From: Methylocystis sp. H62 | GTDB lineage: Bacteria > Pseudomonadota > Alphaproteobacteria > Rhizobiales > Beijerinckiaceae | Length of the DNA: 56,412 nt | Direction: 5' to 3' | Assembly: GCF_015709515.1 (NCBI RefSeq) | Contig: NZ_JADNQZ010000040.1 | Location: forward strand, 1 to 56,412 | In this document: in pieces, positions 40,119 through 48,612 of the stretch | Layout: every line of letters begins with the position of its first letter | Position numbering within the stretch: position 1 is the first letter of the stretch | Translations under genes and position numbers: made by a program | Notes under the pieces: generated by a model | Told to the model about the DNA's origin: nothing | The model's input: the letters and a program-made list of their open reading frames with translations, nothing else | The model's database searches: none

Positions 40119-41108
40119 ATGCTGAACAGAATTAACCTTTCGCGAGCCGATCTCAATCTGCTCGTACTCTTCGAGGCCGTTCTGGAAGAGCGTCACGTCG
40201 GGCGCGCCGCCGACAGGCTAAATCTGACGGCTTCGGCTGTGAGCCACGGGCTCGGCCGGTTGCGCCGGCTTCTCAACGACCCGCTGTTTCTGCGAACACC
40301 CAAGGGCGTTGTACCCACAGCCCGCGCGACCGAATTGGCTTTTCCGATCGCTGACGTTCTGAGCCGGACAAGGAGCATCCTTTCGACGGCCGCGCCGTTC
40401 GACCCAGCGATATCCACGCGCCGATTCACGATAAGCGCCCCGGACGGTTCCGCTTCCGTGTTTTTGCCCGCGCTTTTGGCCAAACTCCGGCAGGCCGCGC
40501 CGGGCGTCGACATCAGCTTGCGTCCACTGATGCCAACGAAAGGGGAGCCGTCGCCCGAGCGCGCCTGGCAATCCGCCTGCGCCGAATTGGAGGCGGGGGT
40601 GATGGATATCGCCGTGATCCCCTTGGATGGCGCGCCGGTGCGTTTCCATAGCCGGACACTCTACGAGGAAGATTTCGTCATCGCGGTGCGCGCCGGACAT
40701 CCCTTCGCGGAGGATCCGACGCTTGAACACTATTGCAACGCACTGCATTTGGTGGTCTCGGCCACCGGTGATCCCGAGGGCTTTGTAGATACCGCGCTGG
40801 CCCGTGAAGGTCTTTCGCGGCGGATCGCGCTGACGGCTCCAAACTTCATGTTCGCCCTCGCCATCATCGCCGAGACCGATCTGATTTCTGCCGTACCGAG
40901 GAGGCTCGCGACCATTCACGCGGTGCGCTTTGGTATCGTGGGGGTGGACTCGCCGTTGCCGCTGAGGCGATTCCGACTCAACGCCGTCGCTTCCAAGGCG
41001 GCGATGATGGACGCAGGCGTGGCGTGGCTTTACGATCTGCTCTCGGAAGACGAGCAAGGCACATCGAAACCCTCCGCCCGTGCGCGATCACGAAAACAGC
41101 AGCGGTAA
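40119..41108 (+). CDS. LysR-family regulator divergent from the cupin unit
   Basis: A 329-aa LysR-type protein: LSRADLNLLVLFEAVLEERH, RAADRLNLTASAVSHGLGRL (winged helix), LLNDPLFLRTPKGVVPTARA, then the effector domain (RRFTISAPDGSASVFLPALL; FVIAVRAGHPFAEDPTLEHY). It resembles the NodD/SyrM branch in its start. Divergent placement, 110 bp from the NTF2-like gene, suggests it controls the NTF2-cupin operon. The C-terminal tail is basic (ARARSRKQQR). Intact. Confidence 0.9.
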   Translation: MLNRINLSRADLNLLVLFEAVLEERHVGRAADRLNLTASAVSHGLGRLRRLLNDPLFLRTPKGVVPTARATELAFPIADVLSRTRSILSTAAPFDPAISTRRFTISAPDGSASVFLPALLAKLRQAAPGVDISLRPLMPTKGEPSPERAWQSACAELEAGVMDIAVIPLDGAPVRFHSRTLYEEDFVIAVRAGHPFAEDPTLEHYCNALHLVVSATGDPEGFVDTALAREGLSRRIALTAPNFMFALAIIAETDLISAVPRRLATIHAVRFGIVGVDSPLPLRRFRLNAVASKAAMMDAGVAWLYDLLSEDEQGTSKPSARARSRKQQR

Positions 41109-41208
41109 TTTCAGTTTGTATGCCACCCCGGAGGCTCTCACACGTCGCGCTGGATCGAATGATCGGCGGTATGCCAAGTGCATCGCCTGCGGAGCGATCC
41201 TTCAAGTG

Positions 41209-41326
41209 GTCGTAGTAGTCTCGGCGAACCTCGGATGCTCATGGTGGCGCCTGCGGCCCGAAGGCTGGAATATCAGAGTGCTCCAGCGGAAACGTAGTTA
41301 TCAGTTTCATCTACGCTGGGGCGCCA
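41209..41326. repeat. Right copy of the 118-bp direct repeat around the cupin unit
   Basis: The counterpart of 38655-38772, in the same orientation. It ends at GGGGCGCCA and continues straight into the 30-nt junction repeat. The 100 bp between the LysR stop and this copy hold nothing recognisable. Confidence 0.75.
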
Positions 41327-41350
41327 TTTGCGTATAAAACTGCGAACACC
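41321..41350. repeat. Candidate right attachment junction (direct repeat of 1010-1039)
   Basis: GCGCCA, five bases, GTATAAAACTGCGAAC and ACC repeat the left junction with four mismatches in 30. Read on the minus strand it encodes GVRSFIRKWR, the same tail as the recombinase (GVRSFIPKWR). No tRNA T arm is present here. The following 41351-41547 holds no gene; a minus-strand frame (ASLEQAVIAGEQIGKG) leading into this tail may be the end of another recombinase or transposase. Confidence 0.45.
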
Positions 41351-41547
41351 CTTGCCGATTTGTTCTCCGGCGATGACGGCCTGTTCGAGGCTGGCCTTGG
41401 AGCCATGGATGCGGAAGTGGCATAGGCTTGGCGGCTGGGAATGCGCGCGGTGAAGGCCGCAGGGATCGGATTCTCGCAAGTTGCGTGGCCGAGAAAGAGC
41501 GAATAATCGTTAGGTTTTCGGCAAAATCATCGCAGTGGAGTGTGGCC

Positions 41548-41934
41548 ATGAGCGTTTTTGGAGGCGAGCGTGCAAGGTTCGGATCAACTGCCGGCGTTCG
41601 TGTGCTGAAGAAAAGCGAAAGAGTGCGAACGTTCACGCGACACGACTTGCGAGCGGCGATTTATCATTGTTGCCCAACGCTGTCCCGTGCCGAGGCTCGA
41701 AGGATTTTCAATGAGACCTTCGATGAGCTGTCCGACGCGCTTGTTCGCGGCGAACCGGTCAAGCTGCGCAATTTTGGAACGTTCAACCTCCGCGCCAAGC
41801 GACAGCGCACCGGGCGCAACCCCAAGACCGGGGTGGAGGCGGTGATTAGCGCTCGCAGGGTCGTGACCTTTCGCCCGTCGCCGGCGCTACTCACGCGAAT
41901 AAATCGAGAATCTGCCGACTGCCTTCCCTATTGA
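41548..41934 (+). CDS. HU/IHF-family DNA-bending protein
   Basis: A 128-aa protein of the HU/IHF family: FTRHDLRAAIYHCCPTLSRA, RRIFNETFDELSDALVRGEP, VKLRNFGTFNLRAKRQRTGR, NPKTGVEAVISARRVVTFRP. The RNPKTG tip and the flanking strands are the DNA-bending arm; it is nearer to IHF-alpha than to HU. About 27 extra N-terminal residues precede the core. ATG 41548 follows gtggagtgtggcc. IHF-type proteins assist site-specific recombination and relaxosomes; being next to the junction repeat and a relaxase remnant, it may be element-encoded. Confidence 0.85.
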   Translation: MSVFGGERARFGSTAGVRVLKKSERVRTFTRHDLRAAIYHCCPTLSRAEARRIFNETFDELSDALVRGEPVKLRNFGTFNLRAKRQRTGRNPKTGVEAVISARRVVTFRPSPALLTRINRESADCLPY

Positions 41935-41945
41935 GCAACGATCGC

Positions 41946-42344
41946 TCAAATTCCAATCCCCCGCGCCCGGGTATATTCCCTTGAGATTCCCGAGTCTCGG
42001 ACGACGCCGCTGATCTGGCGTCCGAGACGATCGTCCATCACCGGCCGCCATGGAACGAGCGTGAACTCATAGGCGTTCTCGATGACGGCGTATTTACCGG
42101 AGACCAGGTTTGTCGTGCCGGTGAAGACGCCCGAGACGCGCTCCCCCTCCGCTTTCATTTTGAAGGGGGCGTGCTTGTCCGCCGCCATGGATTTTCCGAA
42201 GCGCTCGATCTCGCCCCGCTCCAGTCGACTTACCAAGTCCCCCCGCGCGCGAATGACGTTATCCGGCGTGCGCCTGGCATGACCCATTTCGACGAGTGTC
42301 TCTCTGCGCTGTTTCATCGCACGGTCGACCTCGGCGCCAAATCC
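41946..42344 (-). pseudogene. C-terminal fragment of a DUF3363 relaxase
   Basis: Read on the minus strand: FGAEVDRAMKQRRETLVEMG, HARRTPDNVIRARGDLVSRL, ERGEIERFGKSMAADKHAPF, GERVSGVFTGTTNLVSGKYA, VIENAYEFTLVPWRPVMDDR, LGRQISGVVRDSGISREYTR. This is the C-terminal DUF3363 part of the VirD2/TraI-type relaxase found in trb elements. The catalytic N-terminal domain (about 500 residues) is missing, because a Tn3 inverted repeat begins at 42345. The protein can no longer nick DNA. Confidence 0.85.
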
Positions 42345-42755
42345 GGGATCATCGCAGAATCTTCCCAAAATCGTACGCTAAGCCGCATCGAGTAGCTCAG
42401 AGCGCGGGTTTCTGAGGGGCCGGAAGGCGTTTTGTAGCGGCTCCGTCGGCCAAACATAGTCCCCCTTGAAGGTGATATGCTCCCAACCGAGCGGCGCGAT
42501 ATGAGCGAGCAAATCCTCACGGACCGGTACTCCACTGGAACGCAGTTCGGCTACGGCGTGGCCGAGGTAGACTGTATTCCAAAGGATGACCGCTGAGACG
42601 ACCAGATTTAGTCCAGAAGCGCGGTAGCGTTGATTTTCGAACGTCCGGTCGCGGATTTTGCCAAGACGGTGAAAGAACACTGCCCTGGCGAGCGCGTTAC
42701 GCGCCTCTCCCTTGTTGAGGCCAGCGTTCGTCCGCCGCCGCAGAGCTGGGTCGGG
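42345..42755 (-). mobile_element. Tn3-family relic 1 (inverted repeat plus transposase 3' end)
   Basis: The 38-bp inverted repeat (42345-42382) starts GGGATCATCGCAG and ends CGTACGCTAAG, as in the Tn3 family. It is followed by the 3' end of tnpA. The other side stops at about 42755, where a fragment of a different transposase begins. The repeat cuts the relaxase gene, so this insertion destroyed it. Confidence 0.82.
42378..42752 (-). pseudogene. Tn3-family transposase, C-terminal fragment
   Basis: About 124 residues: [80 protein letters not shown], with the last part of the DDE transposase typical of Tn3. It is about 75% identical by eye to the end of relic 2 at 47692. The first approximately 850 residues are missing. 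The stop lies within the inverted repeat, as usual. Confidence 0.88.
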
Positions 42756-42775
42756 GAGTGGGAAATAGCTGGGGG

Positions 42776-43172
42776 TCAGGCCGCGAGATGGAATGCGCCC
42801 GCTTTCAACCGACCATCGAGCACAGCGGCTCTGGCTTGAAGCACACGTTGCGCGCCGCGCGGCGACCAGCGCATCTGCCACAACTTGTTCATGCGCGCAT
42901 TGACCAGCGCGTTGACCGCGGACTCTGCTCGCGAGCTCGAAATCGGCAGACCCTTCCAATAGCGCTGACAACAATTGATTACGGAAGCCTGGTTCAATCT
43001 TAAGTATGTCGCCAACTCGTCGATGAGCACCAGAAATCGTTTCATTTTTGCGTTGATCTCGTGGGTATGTTCGGAGACGGCGCTGCGAACCCAATAGCTC
43101 ATCAGTCTGAGCGCGTCGCGGGTCTCGTCAACGTAGCCGCTCCATAGGAAACGACGTAGGCGCGGCACGTCT
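42776..43172 (-). pseudogene. Transposase C-terminal fragment (possibly ISKra4 type)
   Basis: The frame gives [100 protein letters not shown]. The [10 protein letters not shown]...[10 protein letters not shown](V/L)LQ.R block is a known transposase C-terminus; I believe it is of the ISKra4 type but am not sure. The N-terminal part is missing, and the IS3 inverted repeat starts exactly at its broken end. Confidence 0.6.
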
Positions 43173-43206
43173 TGGTCGGCCCCCATCGGGCGATCCAGTT
43201 CGGATG

Positions 43207-43558
43207 TTAGTTCAAGATCGGCATTTGGACCAGCGGCTGAGCGCCCGGCGGAGCTGGCTGGGGTTGCGCAGCCGGGCGCTCGGGGAACAGAACCGCCGGG
43301 GCTGGCGGCCGATACCCCAACGACGAATGTGGCCGCACTTCATTGTAATGACGCCGCCAGCTTTCGATGATGATCCGCGCTTCCTTGAGCGAGTAGAAGA
43401 TCTCGCCGTTTAGCAGTTCGTCACGAAGCTTCGAGTTGAAGCTCTCGCAAGAGCCATTCTCCCATGGACTGCCTGGCTCGATGTAAGCGGTCCTGGCGCC
43501 GACAGCGGTTATCCAATCCTGCACGGCCTTGGCGATGAACTCGGGGCCATAGCACCTG
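43207..43558 (-). pseudogene. IS3 transposase OrfB, 3' part
   Basis: The frame reads RRCYGPEFIAKAVQDWITAV, ARTAYIEPGSPWENGSCESF, NSKLRDELLNGEIFYSLKEA, RRHYNEVRPHSSLGYRPPAP. This is the C-terminal part of the integrase core with the last acidic residue (ENGSCESFNSKLRDE) and the classic HSSLGYRPP end. It stops upstream at about 43558, where IS110 DNA begins. The 5' part is at 45041-45385. Confidence 0.85.
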
Positions 43559-43587
43559 CGGAAGGGTGATGGGGCGACCGCCGAGCC

Positions 43588-43627
43588 AGCGGCGCGCGCT
43601 GCTATTAAGCAGCAAGCGCGCGCCGCT
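43588..43627 (+). ncRNA. Strong hairpin in the IS110 leader, candidate bridge RNA part
   Basis: AGCGGCGCGCGC (43588-43599) pairs exactly with GCGCGCGCCGCT (43616-43627), with TGCT/AGCA extending the stem and gcaa as a bulge. It stands 73 bp before the transposase ATG. In the IS110 group the leader encodes the bridge RNA that pairs with target and donor DNA. That this hairpin belongs to it is inferred from family knowledge and position. Confidence 0.45.
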
Positions 43628-43699
43628 CGAGGCGGCCATGGCCGGGCGATGCGTCTCTAGAATGACGGTGTTTGAATCCTCATTCCGGAGAGTCCGGCC

Positions 43700-44992
43700 A
43701 TGACCAACATGCAGCCTATCCCGAACGACCCCGTGCTGGTAGCGATCGACGTCGCCAAAGCGCGCAACGAAGTCCTCATTGAGGCGGCCAATCATCAGCG
43801 TCGACGGCGATTGACGGTGCTGAACAATCGGACTGAGCATGATCGATTCGTCGGGACACTGGCTGGCTATATTCGCCCTGTGATCTGCGCCTTTGAGGCG
43901 ACCGGCAACTATCATCGACCTTTGGCTTGGCGGCTGATCGAAGCCGGTTTTGAGGCGCGCCTCGTGTCATCGATGGCGCTGGCGCGAACGCGCGAAGCGC
44001 TGCACAACGGCTGGGACAAGAACGATCCGAAAGACGCGCAGGTGATTTTGCACATGCTGCGGATCGGCGCGACCCAGCGCTATTACGATCCGCTGGTCGC
44101 CGGAATCAACGACGTCCAGGAACTGTCCAAGACCCATGAGGCGATCTCGAGGGCCAAGACCGAGATCCAGCATCGGATTCTCACGCATTACCTGCCACTG
44201 TATTTTCCCGAGATCGACCGCTTCAGGGGAAACAGCCGCAGCGACTGGTTTTTCGCCTTTCTCGAACAGTTTCCCACACCGGCGAGCATTACCACTCTGA
44301 GCAAGGAAGCATTCGTCGAGGCGGCGTGGTCGGTTGTTGGCCGGAAGGTATCAAAGGAGCGACTGCTGACAGATATCTACGAAACGGCGAAGGCCTCCAT
44401 CGGGCTGCCTCTAGCGCCAGATGCGCCGGCGATACGCATGTTCCGCATGGTCATCGCAGAGGCTCGCAGCTTGATACGACAACGCGGCGAGATCGAAGTG
44501 ATGGCCGGCGAGCTCCTTGGCGACAGCGCGGATTTTCGGCTCCTTCGCCGTATCCCAGGCATCGGGCCGATCAATGCGCTAACCATCCTCGCCGAGACCG
44601 GCGATCTGCGTCGGTTCAGCCATCACCGTCAGTTCCTGAAGTTCTGCGGGCTTGATCTCGCCACGATGCAATCCGGCGTGTTCCGTAGCCAAACGAAGCT
44701 GTCGAAGTATGGCAATGGGCGCCTGAGGCGAACGCTTTGGCTCGCAGGACAGGTCGCGATCCGTCAACGCGACAACAGCTTTAGGGACAAGTTCGAGCGC
44801 TACATCGCTCGGGACCGAGACAATCCCGATCTCAAGCGCAAGGCGCTCACAGCGATTACCGCCAAGATGGCGCGCGTCGTCCACGCTGTCATCAAAAGTG
44901 GTTCAGACTACCGGCCTTTCATCGAAGGGCCGGCGCCAGGCGGGAGAACCTCTCTCAGCAGGAGCCGTGAGGGCGCTTCGGCGACCCTGTAG
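43700..44992 (+). CDS. IS110-family transposase
   Basis: A 430-aa DEDD recombinase: VLVAIDVAKARNEVLIEAAN (first Asp), VICAFEATGNYHRPLAWRLI (Glu), NGWDKNDPKDAQVILHMLRI (Asp pair), then the C-terminal domain LLRRIPGIGPINALTILAET and FSHHRQFLKFCGLDLATMQS, KLSKYGNGRLRRTLWLAGQV with the catalytic-type Ser. A basic tail ends it. ATG 43700 follows cggagagtccggcc. No stop or frameshift, so it may be active. Confidence 0.93.
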   Translation: MTNMQPIPNDPVLVAIDVAKARNEVLIEAANHQRRRRLTVLNNRTEHDRFVGTLAGYIRPVICAFEATGNYHRPLAWRLIEAGFEARLVSSMALARTREALHNGWDKNDPKDAQVILHMLRIGATQRYYDPLVAGINDVQELSKTHEAISRAKTEIQHRILTHYLPLYFPEIDRFRGNSRSDWFFAFLEQFPTPASITTLSKEAFVEAAWSVVGRKVSKERLLTDIYETAKASIGLPLAPDAPAIRMFRMVIAEARSLIRQRGEIEVMAGELLGDSADFRLLRRIPGIGPINALTILAETGDLRRFSHHRQFLKFCGLDLATMQSGVFRSQTKLSKYGNGRLRRTLWLAGQVAIRQRDNSFRDKFERYIARDRDNPDLKRKALTAITAKMARVVHAVIKSGSDYRPFIEGPAPGGRTSLSRSREGASATL

Positions 44993-45040
44993 ATAATGCT
45001 CGGGTCTTCCACCTGGATCGGTATCTCGTGTTGAGGACGG

Positions 45041-45385
45041 TAACCGAATGCATGATCCGTCGTTCAGCCACAGTCGCTTTCGCTTGGGCTGCTTTGCTGG
45101 GACCTTCAGCCCCTCCCGCCGCCAGATCCGCTCGACGCGCTTGAGGTTCACCGCCCAGCCGGCGTCGTGCAGCAACGCCGTGATGCGCCGATAGCCATAT
45201 CGCCCATATTGGAGGGCGAGCGCGATGATGTCGGCGGTCAGAGCCGCTTCGTCATCTGACGTCCTGGCGATCTTACGTTGCGTCGAACGATGTTGGCCGA
45301 GCACGCGCCAGGCGAAGCGTTCAGACACGCCGAACGCCTCCCTTGCGCGCTCAACGCAGGCGCGACGGCGGGCGGGGCTTAAAAG
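45041..45385 (-). pseudogene. IS3 transposase OrfB, 5' part
   Basis: The frame, entered by -1 slippage from orfA, gives ARRRACVERAREAFGVSERF, AWRVLGQHRSTQRKIARTSD, ALQYGRYGYRRITALLHDAG, VNLKRVERIWRREGLKVPAK, KRLWLNDGSCIRL, and then leaves IS3 homology at about 45041. This is the helical N-terminal domain (HTH_21) before the integrase core. The first two acidic residues of the core are in the missing middle. Confidence 0.85.
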
Positions 45386-45657
45386 TTTCCCGACGCAGCC
45401 TCCTTCAGGATCAGCTTCTCAAGCGTCAGATCAGACACCGCCTTGCGAAGCCGGGCGTTCTCCTGCTCGAGATCCTTCAGCCGCTTGACCTGGTCGCTCT
45501 TCAGCCCGCCATATTCCTGGCGCCAGCGGTAATACGTCACTTCCGTAACGCCTATCGATCGAATGGCTTCCGCAACCGAATGCCCTTGCGTCGTCAGCAC
45601 GTCGACCTGACGAAGCTTCGCGACAATCTCCTCGGGCTTGTGCCGTTTCCTGCCCAT
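45379..45657 (-). CDS. IS3 OrfA (helix-turn-helix)
   Basis: A 92-aa IS3 OrfA: KRHKPEEIVAKLRQVDVLTT, HSVAEAIRSIGVTEVTYYRW, RQEYGGLKSDQVKRLKDLEQ and the leucine-zipper helix ENARLRKAVSDLTLEKLILK. It recognises the IS ends. The end (GGGAACTTTTAA) overlaps the orfB frame in a suitable slippage context (aaactttt). ATG 45657 with aggaggatttgag. Complete, but its OrfB partner is broken. Confidence 0.92.
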   Translation of the reverse strand: MGRKRHKPEEIVAKLRQVDVLTTQGHSVAEAIRSIGVTEVTYYRWRQEYGGLKSDQVKRLKDLEQENARLRKAVSDLTLEKLILKEAASGNF

Positions 45658-45722
45658 CTCAAATCCTCCTCATAGGCTCAAAAGCCATACTTCACGGAGG
45701 ATCACTTTTCAGGGGGCGGACC

Positions 45723-47481
45723 ACCTCACTTTTCGTGCTCCGGAAGCGCCAACATCGGCATCATACGCGCGCGCAGCAGCTCGGTGCTCGCGCGGCCATA
45801 CATGGCGCGCTTGAGCGTTTTTAATCGATTGATTTGTCCCTCAGTTTGACCATTGCTCCAAGGTTCCGCCACCGCATTTCGGACCGCTTGAATATCGCCG
45901 CGTAACCTACATGCGAAGCGTTGCATGGCGTAAATTCCTGATCGCTGAGCGTCGTCAAGCCATTTGTCGAGTCGCTTCATATCTTTGCAATGAAGAACGC
46001 CCCGAAATCGCATCGCGAGCGCGCGCATGGCGACAAAATCTGGTGAAGCTTTCTTCAGGGCTATGACCTTAGCGGCTTGCCGCGCCGTCAGCATTCCACG
46101 TGGCTTTATGCAAAGCGCGGCGCCAATGATCGGCGAAATGGCCCAACCCGTTTCGGGATCGATCGCGCGAAGTGGAAGCGCCGTCGTAGTCACAGGGGAA
46201 ACGTTCGGCGAGGGCGCGCTGGTTGGTGCAAGCGCTGTACGCTCCATGCCTCGCCACTTTCCCAAGAGGCGCTCCATGTTGGAACGGCTGCCCCAATAGC
46301 CACGTTGCTGAATCTCCTCGAAGAGTTGTCGGCCACCCCTGCATCCTTTCGCCCAACGGTCCGCGAGATAATCCCGAAAATAGCGCGGCGATGTTGGCGT
46401 TGGAGTGCGCTCGCGGCGTTCAGGCATTTCGCTTGCATGCACCCACTTCCTGACGGTGCGCGAGTTAACGCCCATTTCCAGAGCGATACGGCGAATGTTC
46501 TTTCCTTCAGCCTTCAGAAGCTGAACCTTTTCAAACATCGCCTGTCGCGAACGGTGGTATGCAAGTCGCTTAAGATACCTGTCCTCAGCGATCACTTGCC
46601 GCCCCGGTGTGCTGCAAGAAATCAAGCCAGAATCTTCACCTTCAGTTCTCGGCGAGGAGGGACGCGCCAGGCCTCTATCGGAACGACTTAGCTGGTGCTC
46701 GATCCTCTCGCGCAAATTCTGCAGTAGATGGAACCGACCGCCACCTGACGCGCTTGTGGCGCGCCGTGGCGTATTCCCTGCGCATAAAGTCCGCAACGGT
46801 CCCGGCTGACGACTTCTACATTTGGATGCTGGCGCAGCCAGTCCGCCGTTTCTTCCGTCGAACGTCCGGGCAAGACATCGACAACTTCGCGTCGCTCCAG
46901 ATCCACCATCACGGTTCCGTAACTCTCTCCCTTCCGCCGGCGCCAATCGTCGACGCCCAACACACGAACATCGTTGATCCTGCGGGTCGCGCCCCGCTTC
47001 AACTGCCGCAGGAGGGTGTCGTCGCTCGCCGGCATGCCGAGGCGGTTTATCAGCCGCTCGCCTGGCTTGCCGCCGGCGCCATGTGCAAATAGCTGAAGAA
47101 GGCGACCAACGCGTAACGTCCGGCGCGCATGTCGGGCGGCGACGCCGGGAAGTTGATCGGAGAATGTTTTTCGTGCGCACACCCTGTTCAGACAACGCCA
47201 TCGCGTCATCAGGACTTTCAATGCGACAACCGCGCCCTGAGCCGGCAGATCCTGTAAACAGCGCGAATATCGACTGTGTCGCCGTCGTGATCGCGCCCCG
47301 CATCCGGGACAGAAGCCGATCTCTCGCGCGGCGGCCGAAATTACCCAACGATCGCCATCGCGCTCCACGGCCATAGCTCTGACGCCTGGCCCGAGCGTCC
47401 ATGTCGATTTTGCTTTCATGCGGCTCAATACCGACAGCGAAGTCACCAACCGGTAAAAAGCACGAAAAATGAGGCAGACCC
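45723..47481 (-). mobile_element. ISL3-family element 1
   Basis: The right end is an inverted repeat, tgggtctgcctcatttttcg in reverse, ending near 47481. The matching left end (cctcacttttcg) begins at 45723 but lacks the outer eight or nine bases, because the IS3 end lies there. The element holds a single transposase gene with a frameshift. The 177 bp that follow (47482-47658) hold nothing I recognise. Confidence 0.8.
45726..47419 (-). pseudogene. ISL3-family transposase 1, frameshifted
   Basis: From ATG 47419 (MKAKSTWTLGPG) the protein has the zinc-finger start GFCPGCGARSRRRHSRYSRC, LQDLPAQGAVVALKVLMTRW, RCLNRVCARKTFSDQLPGVA, and the DDE core RVLGVDDWRRRKGESYGTVM, DLERREVVDVLPGRSTEETA, VSRDRCGLYAQGIRHGAPQA. 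At about 46740 the frame changes: after QARQVA the expected DRFHLLQNLRERIEHQL is one frame off (a base is missing in gcggtcggttcc), and the rest (NSRTVRKWVHASEMPERRER; GQTEGQINRLKTLKRAMYGR) continues to 45726. One deletion thus inactivates it. Confidence 0.87.
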
Positions 47482-47658
47482 AATTAAATGGATATTCCGA
47501 GGCATGATGGCTACGGTTAAATCATTGATTTTCCTGAAAACGTATTGTCACGCCAAAATGGCTCCCGACAGCTAGATTTCCCCATGGACGGCTTTCCTTA
47601 GATGGTGCTGCGATAGCGGCCATCTTGGCACGATGATGCCGCTCGGGGCGCCGTCCAC

Positions 47659-48597
47659 CCCATCATCGCAGAATCTTCCCAAAATCCTACTCTAAGCCGC
47701 ATCGAGTAGCTCAGAGCGGGGGTTTCTGAGGGGCCGGAAGGCAACTCCGAGGGGTTCGGCGGGCCAAACGTAATCGCCGTTGAAGGCGATATGCTCCCAG
47801 CCGAGCGGCGCGACACGGGCGAGAAGCTCGTCAGCCAGGTCTTCGCCACGGGTGCGCAAAGCGTTGACGGCGCGTCCGATATAGACAGTGTTCCAGAGAA
47901 TGATCGCGGCGACCGCGAGATTGAGGCCGGAAGCCCTGTAGCGCTGGTTTTCGAAAGTCCGGTCGCGGATTTCGTCAAGGCGGTGAAAGAACACGGCCCG
48001 CTTGAGAGCGTGATGCGCTTCGCCTTTGTTGAGGCCGGCATTGGCGCGGCGGCGCAAGGCAGGGTCGCTGATCCAGTCGAGCGCGAACAGCGTGCGCTCC
48101 ATGCGGCCGATTTCCCGCAGCGCCTTGGCGAGCGCGTTCTGCCGCGGATAGGCCGAGAGCCGGCGCATGAGCGCGGAAGGCGCGACAGTTCCGGCCTTGA
48201 TCGACGCGCCCGCGCGCAGGATTTCATCCCAATTGTCGCCGATGACGCGCATATCGACCACGCCGCCGATCATGGATTTAAGCGCCTTATATTCCGCTCT
48301 GGGATCGAGGACATAAAGCCTTCGATCGGCAAGATCGCGGATGCGCGGCGCGAAGCGGTAGCCCAACAGGCCACACAGTGCGAACACATGATCGATCGCG
48401 CCGGCGGTGTCGGTGTAATGCTCGCGAATGTCGAGCGAACTTTCATGATGCATCAGGCCGTCGAGCACATGCGCGGCATCGACGACGTCTCGCGTCGCTT
48501 TCCATCCAGTTGCCTTTAACAGTTCGTGATGAAATTGGTCTCGGCGTTCAGTCTCTTGCCAACGCGGATCGTTTGAATCGTCGACCAGACCAGCCAT
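47659..48597 (-). mobile_element. Tn3-family relic 2 (inverted repeat plus transposase 3' third)
   Basis: An inverted repeat (47659-47696; catcatcgcagaatcttccc, then aaaatcctactctaag) is followed by 300 codons of tnpA. The outer three bases are ccc instead of ggg. The relic ends near 48600, where a palindrome and direct repeats begin. It has the same orientation as relic 1. Confidence 0.8.
47692..48597 (-). pseudogene. Tn3-family transposase, C-terminal third
   Basis: About 300 residues: [120 protein letters not shown]. It carries the HYTDTAG and LGYRFAPRIRDL motifs of the Tn3 DDE core. The N-terminal two thirds are missing. An ATG at 48597 happens to open the frame, but the protein would be only the end of a nearly 1000-aa transposase. 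Confidence 0.9.
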
Positions 48598-48612
48598 GTC
48601 GTTATAGTAAGG

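Larger units (their letters stand above)
953..41350. mobile_element. Decayed ICE-like element with trb mating pore and cargo
   Basis: Proposed limits run from the tRNA remnant beside the serine recombinase to a second copy of the junction sequence at 41321-41350. Inside lie a recombinase, a toxin-antitoxin pair, DUF932 and ParB-like genes, a full trb operon with DUF2274 and LysR, and three cargo blocks. This gene set matches a conjugative element family known from Hyphomicrobiales and sphingomonads. The coupling protein gene is not seen, and the only relaxase trace (41946-42344) lies just outside the proposed right end, so either the border is wrong or the right part was rearranged. The trb block is certain; the exact limits are inference. 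Confidence 0.6.
43559..45040 (+). mobile_element. IS110-family element inside IS3
   Basis: The limits are set by where IS3 orfB homology stops on each side (about 43558 and 45041). The element holds one transposase gene and a 5' non-coding leader with a strong hairpin (43588-43627). IS110 elements have no long inverted repeats and choose targets with a bridge RNA from the non-coding end, so the IS3 orfB sequence at the joint would be its target. Exact ends are uncertain by some 15 bp. Confidence 0.7.
43173..45722 (-). mobile_element. IS3-family element carrying an IS110 element inside
   Basis: Imperfect inverted repeats lie at both ends: tggtcggccccca from 43173, and on the other strand tggtccgccccctg ending at 45722. 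Inside are orfA, the 5' part of orfB, an IS110 element in the opposite orientation, and the 3' part of orfB. The central orfB codons are missing, so the IS110 insertion was accompanied by a deletion. The element cannot transpose by itself. Confidence 0.8.
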
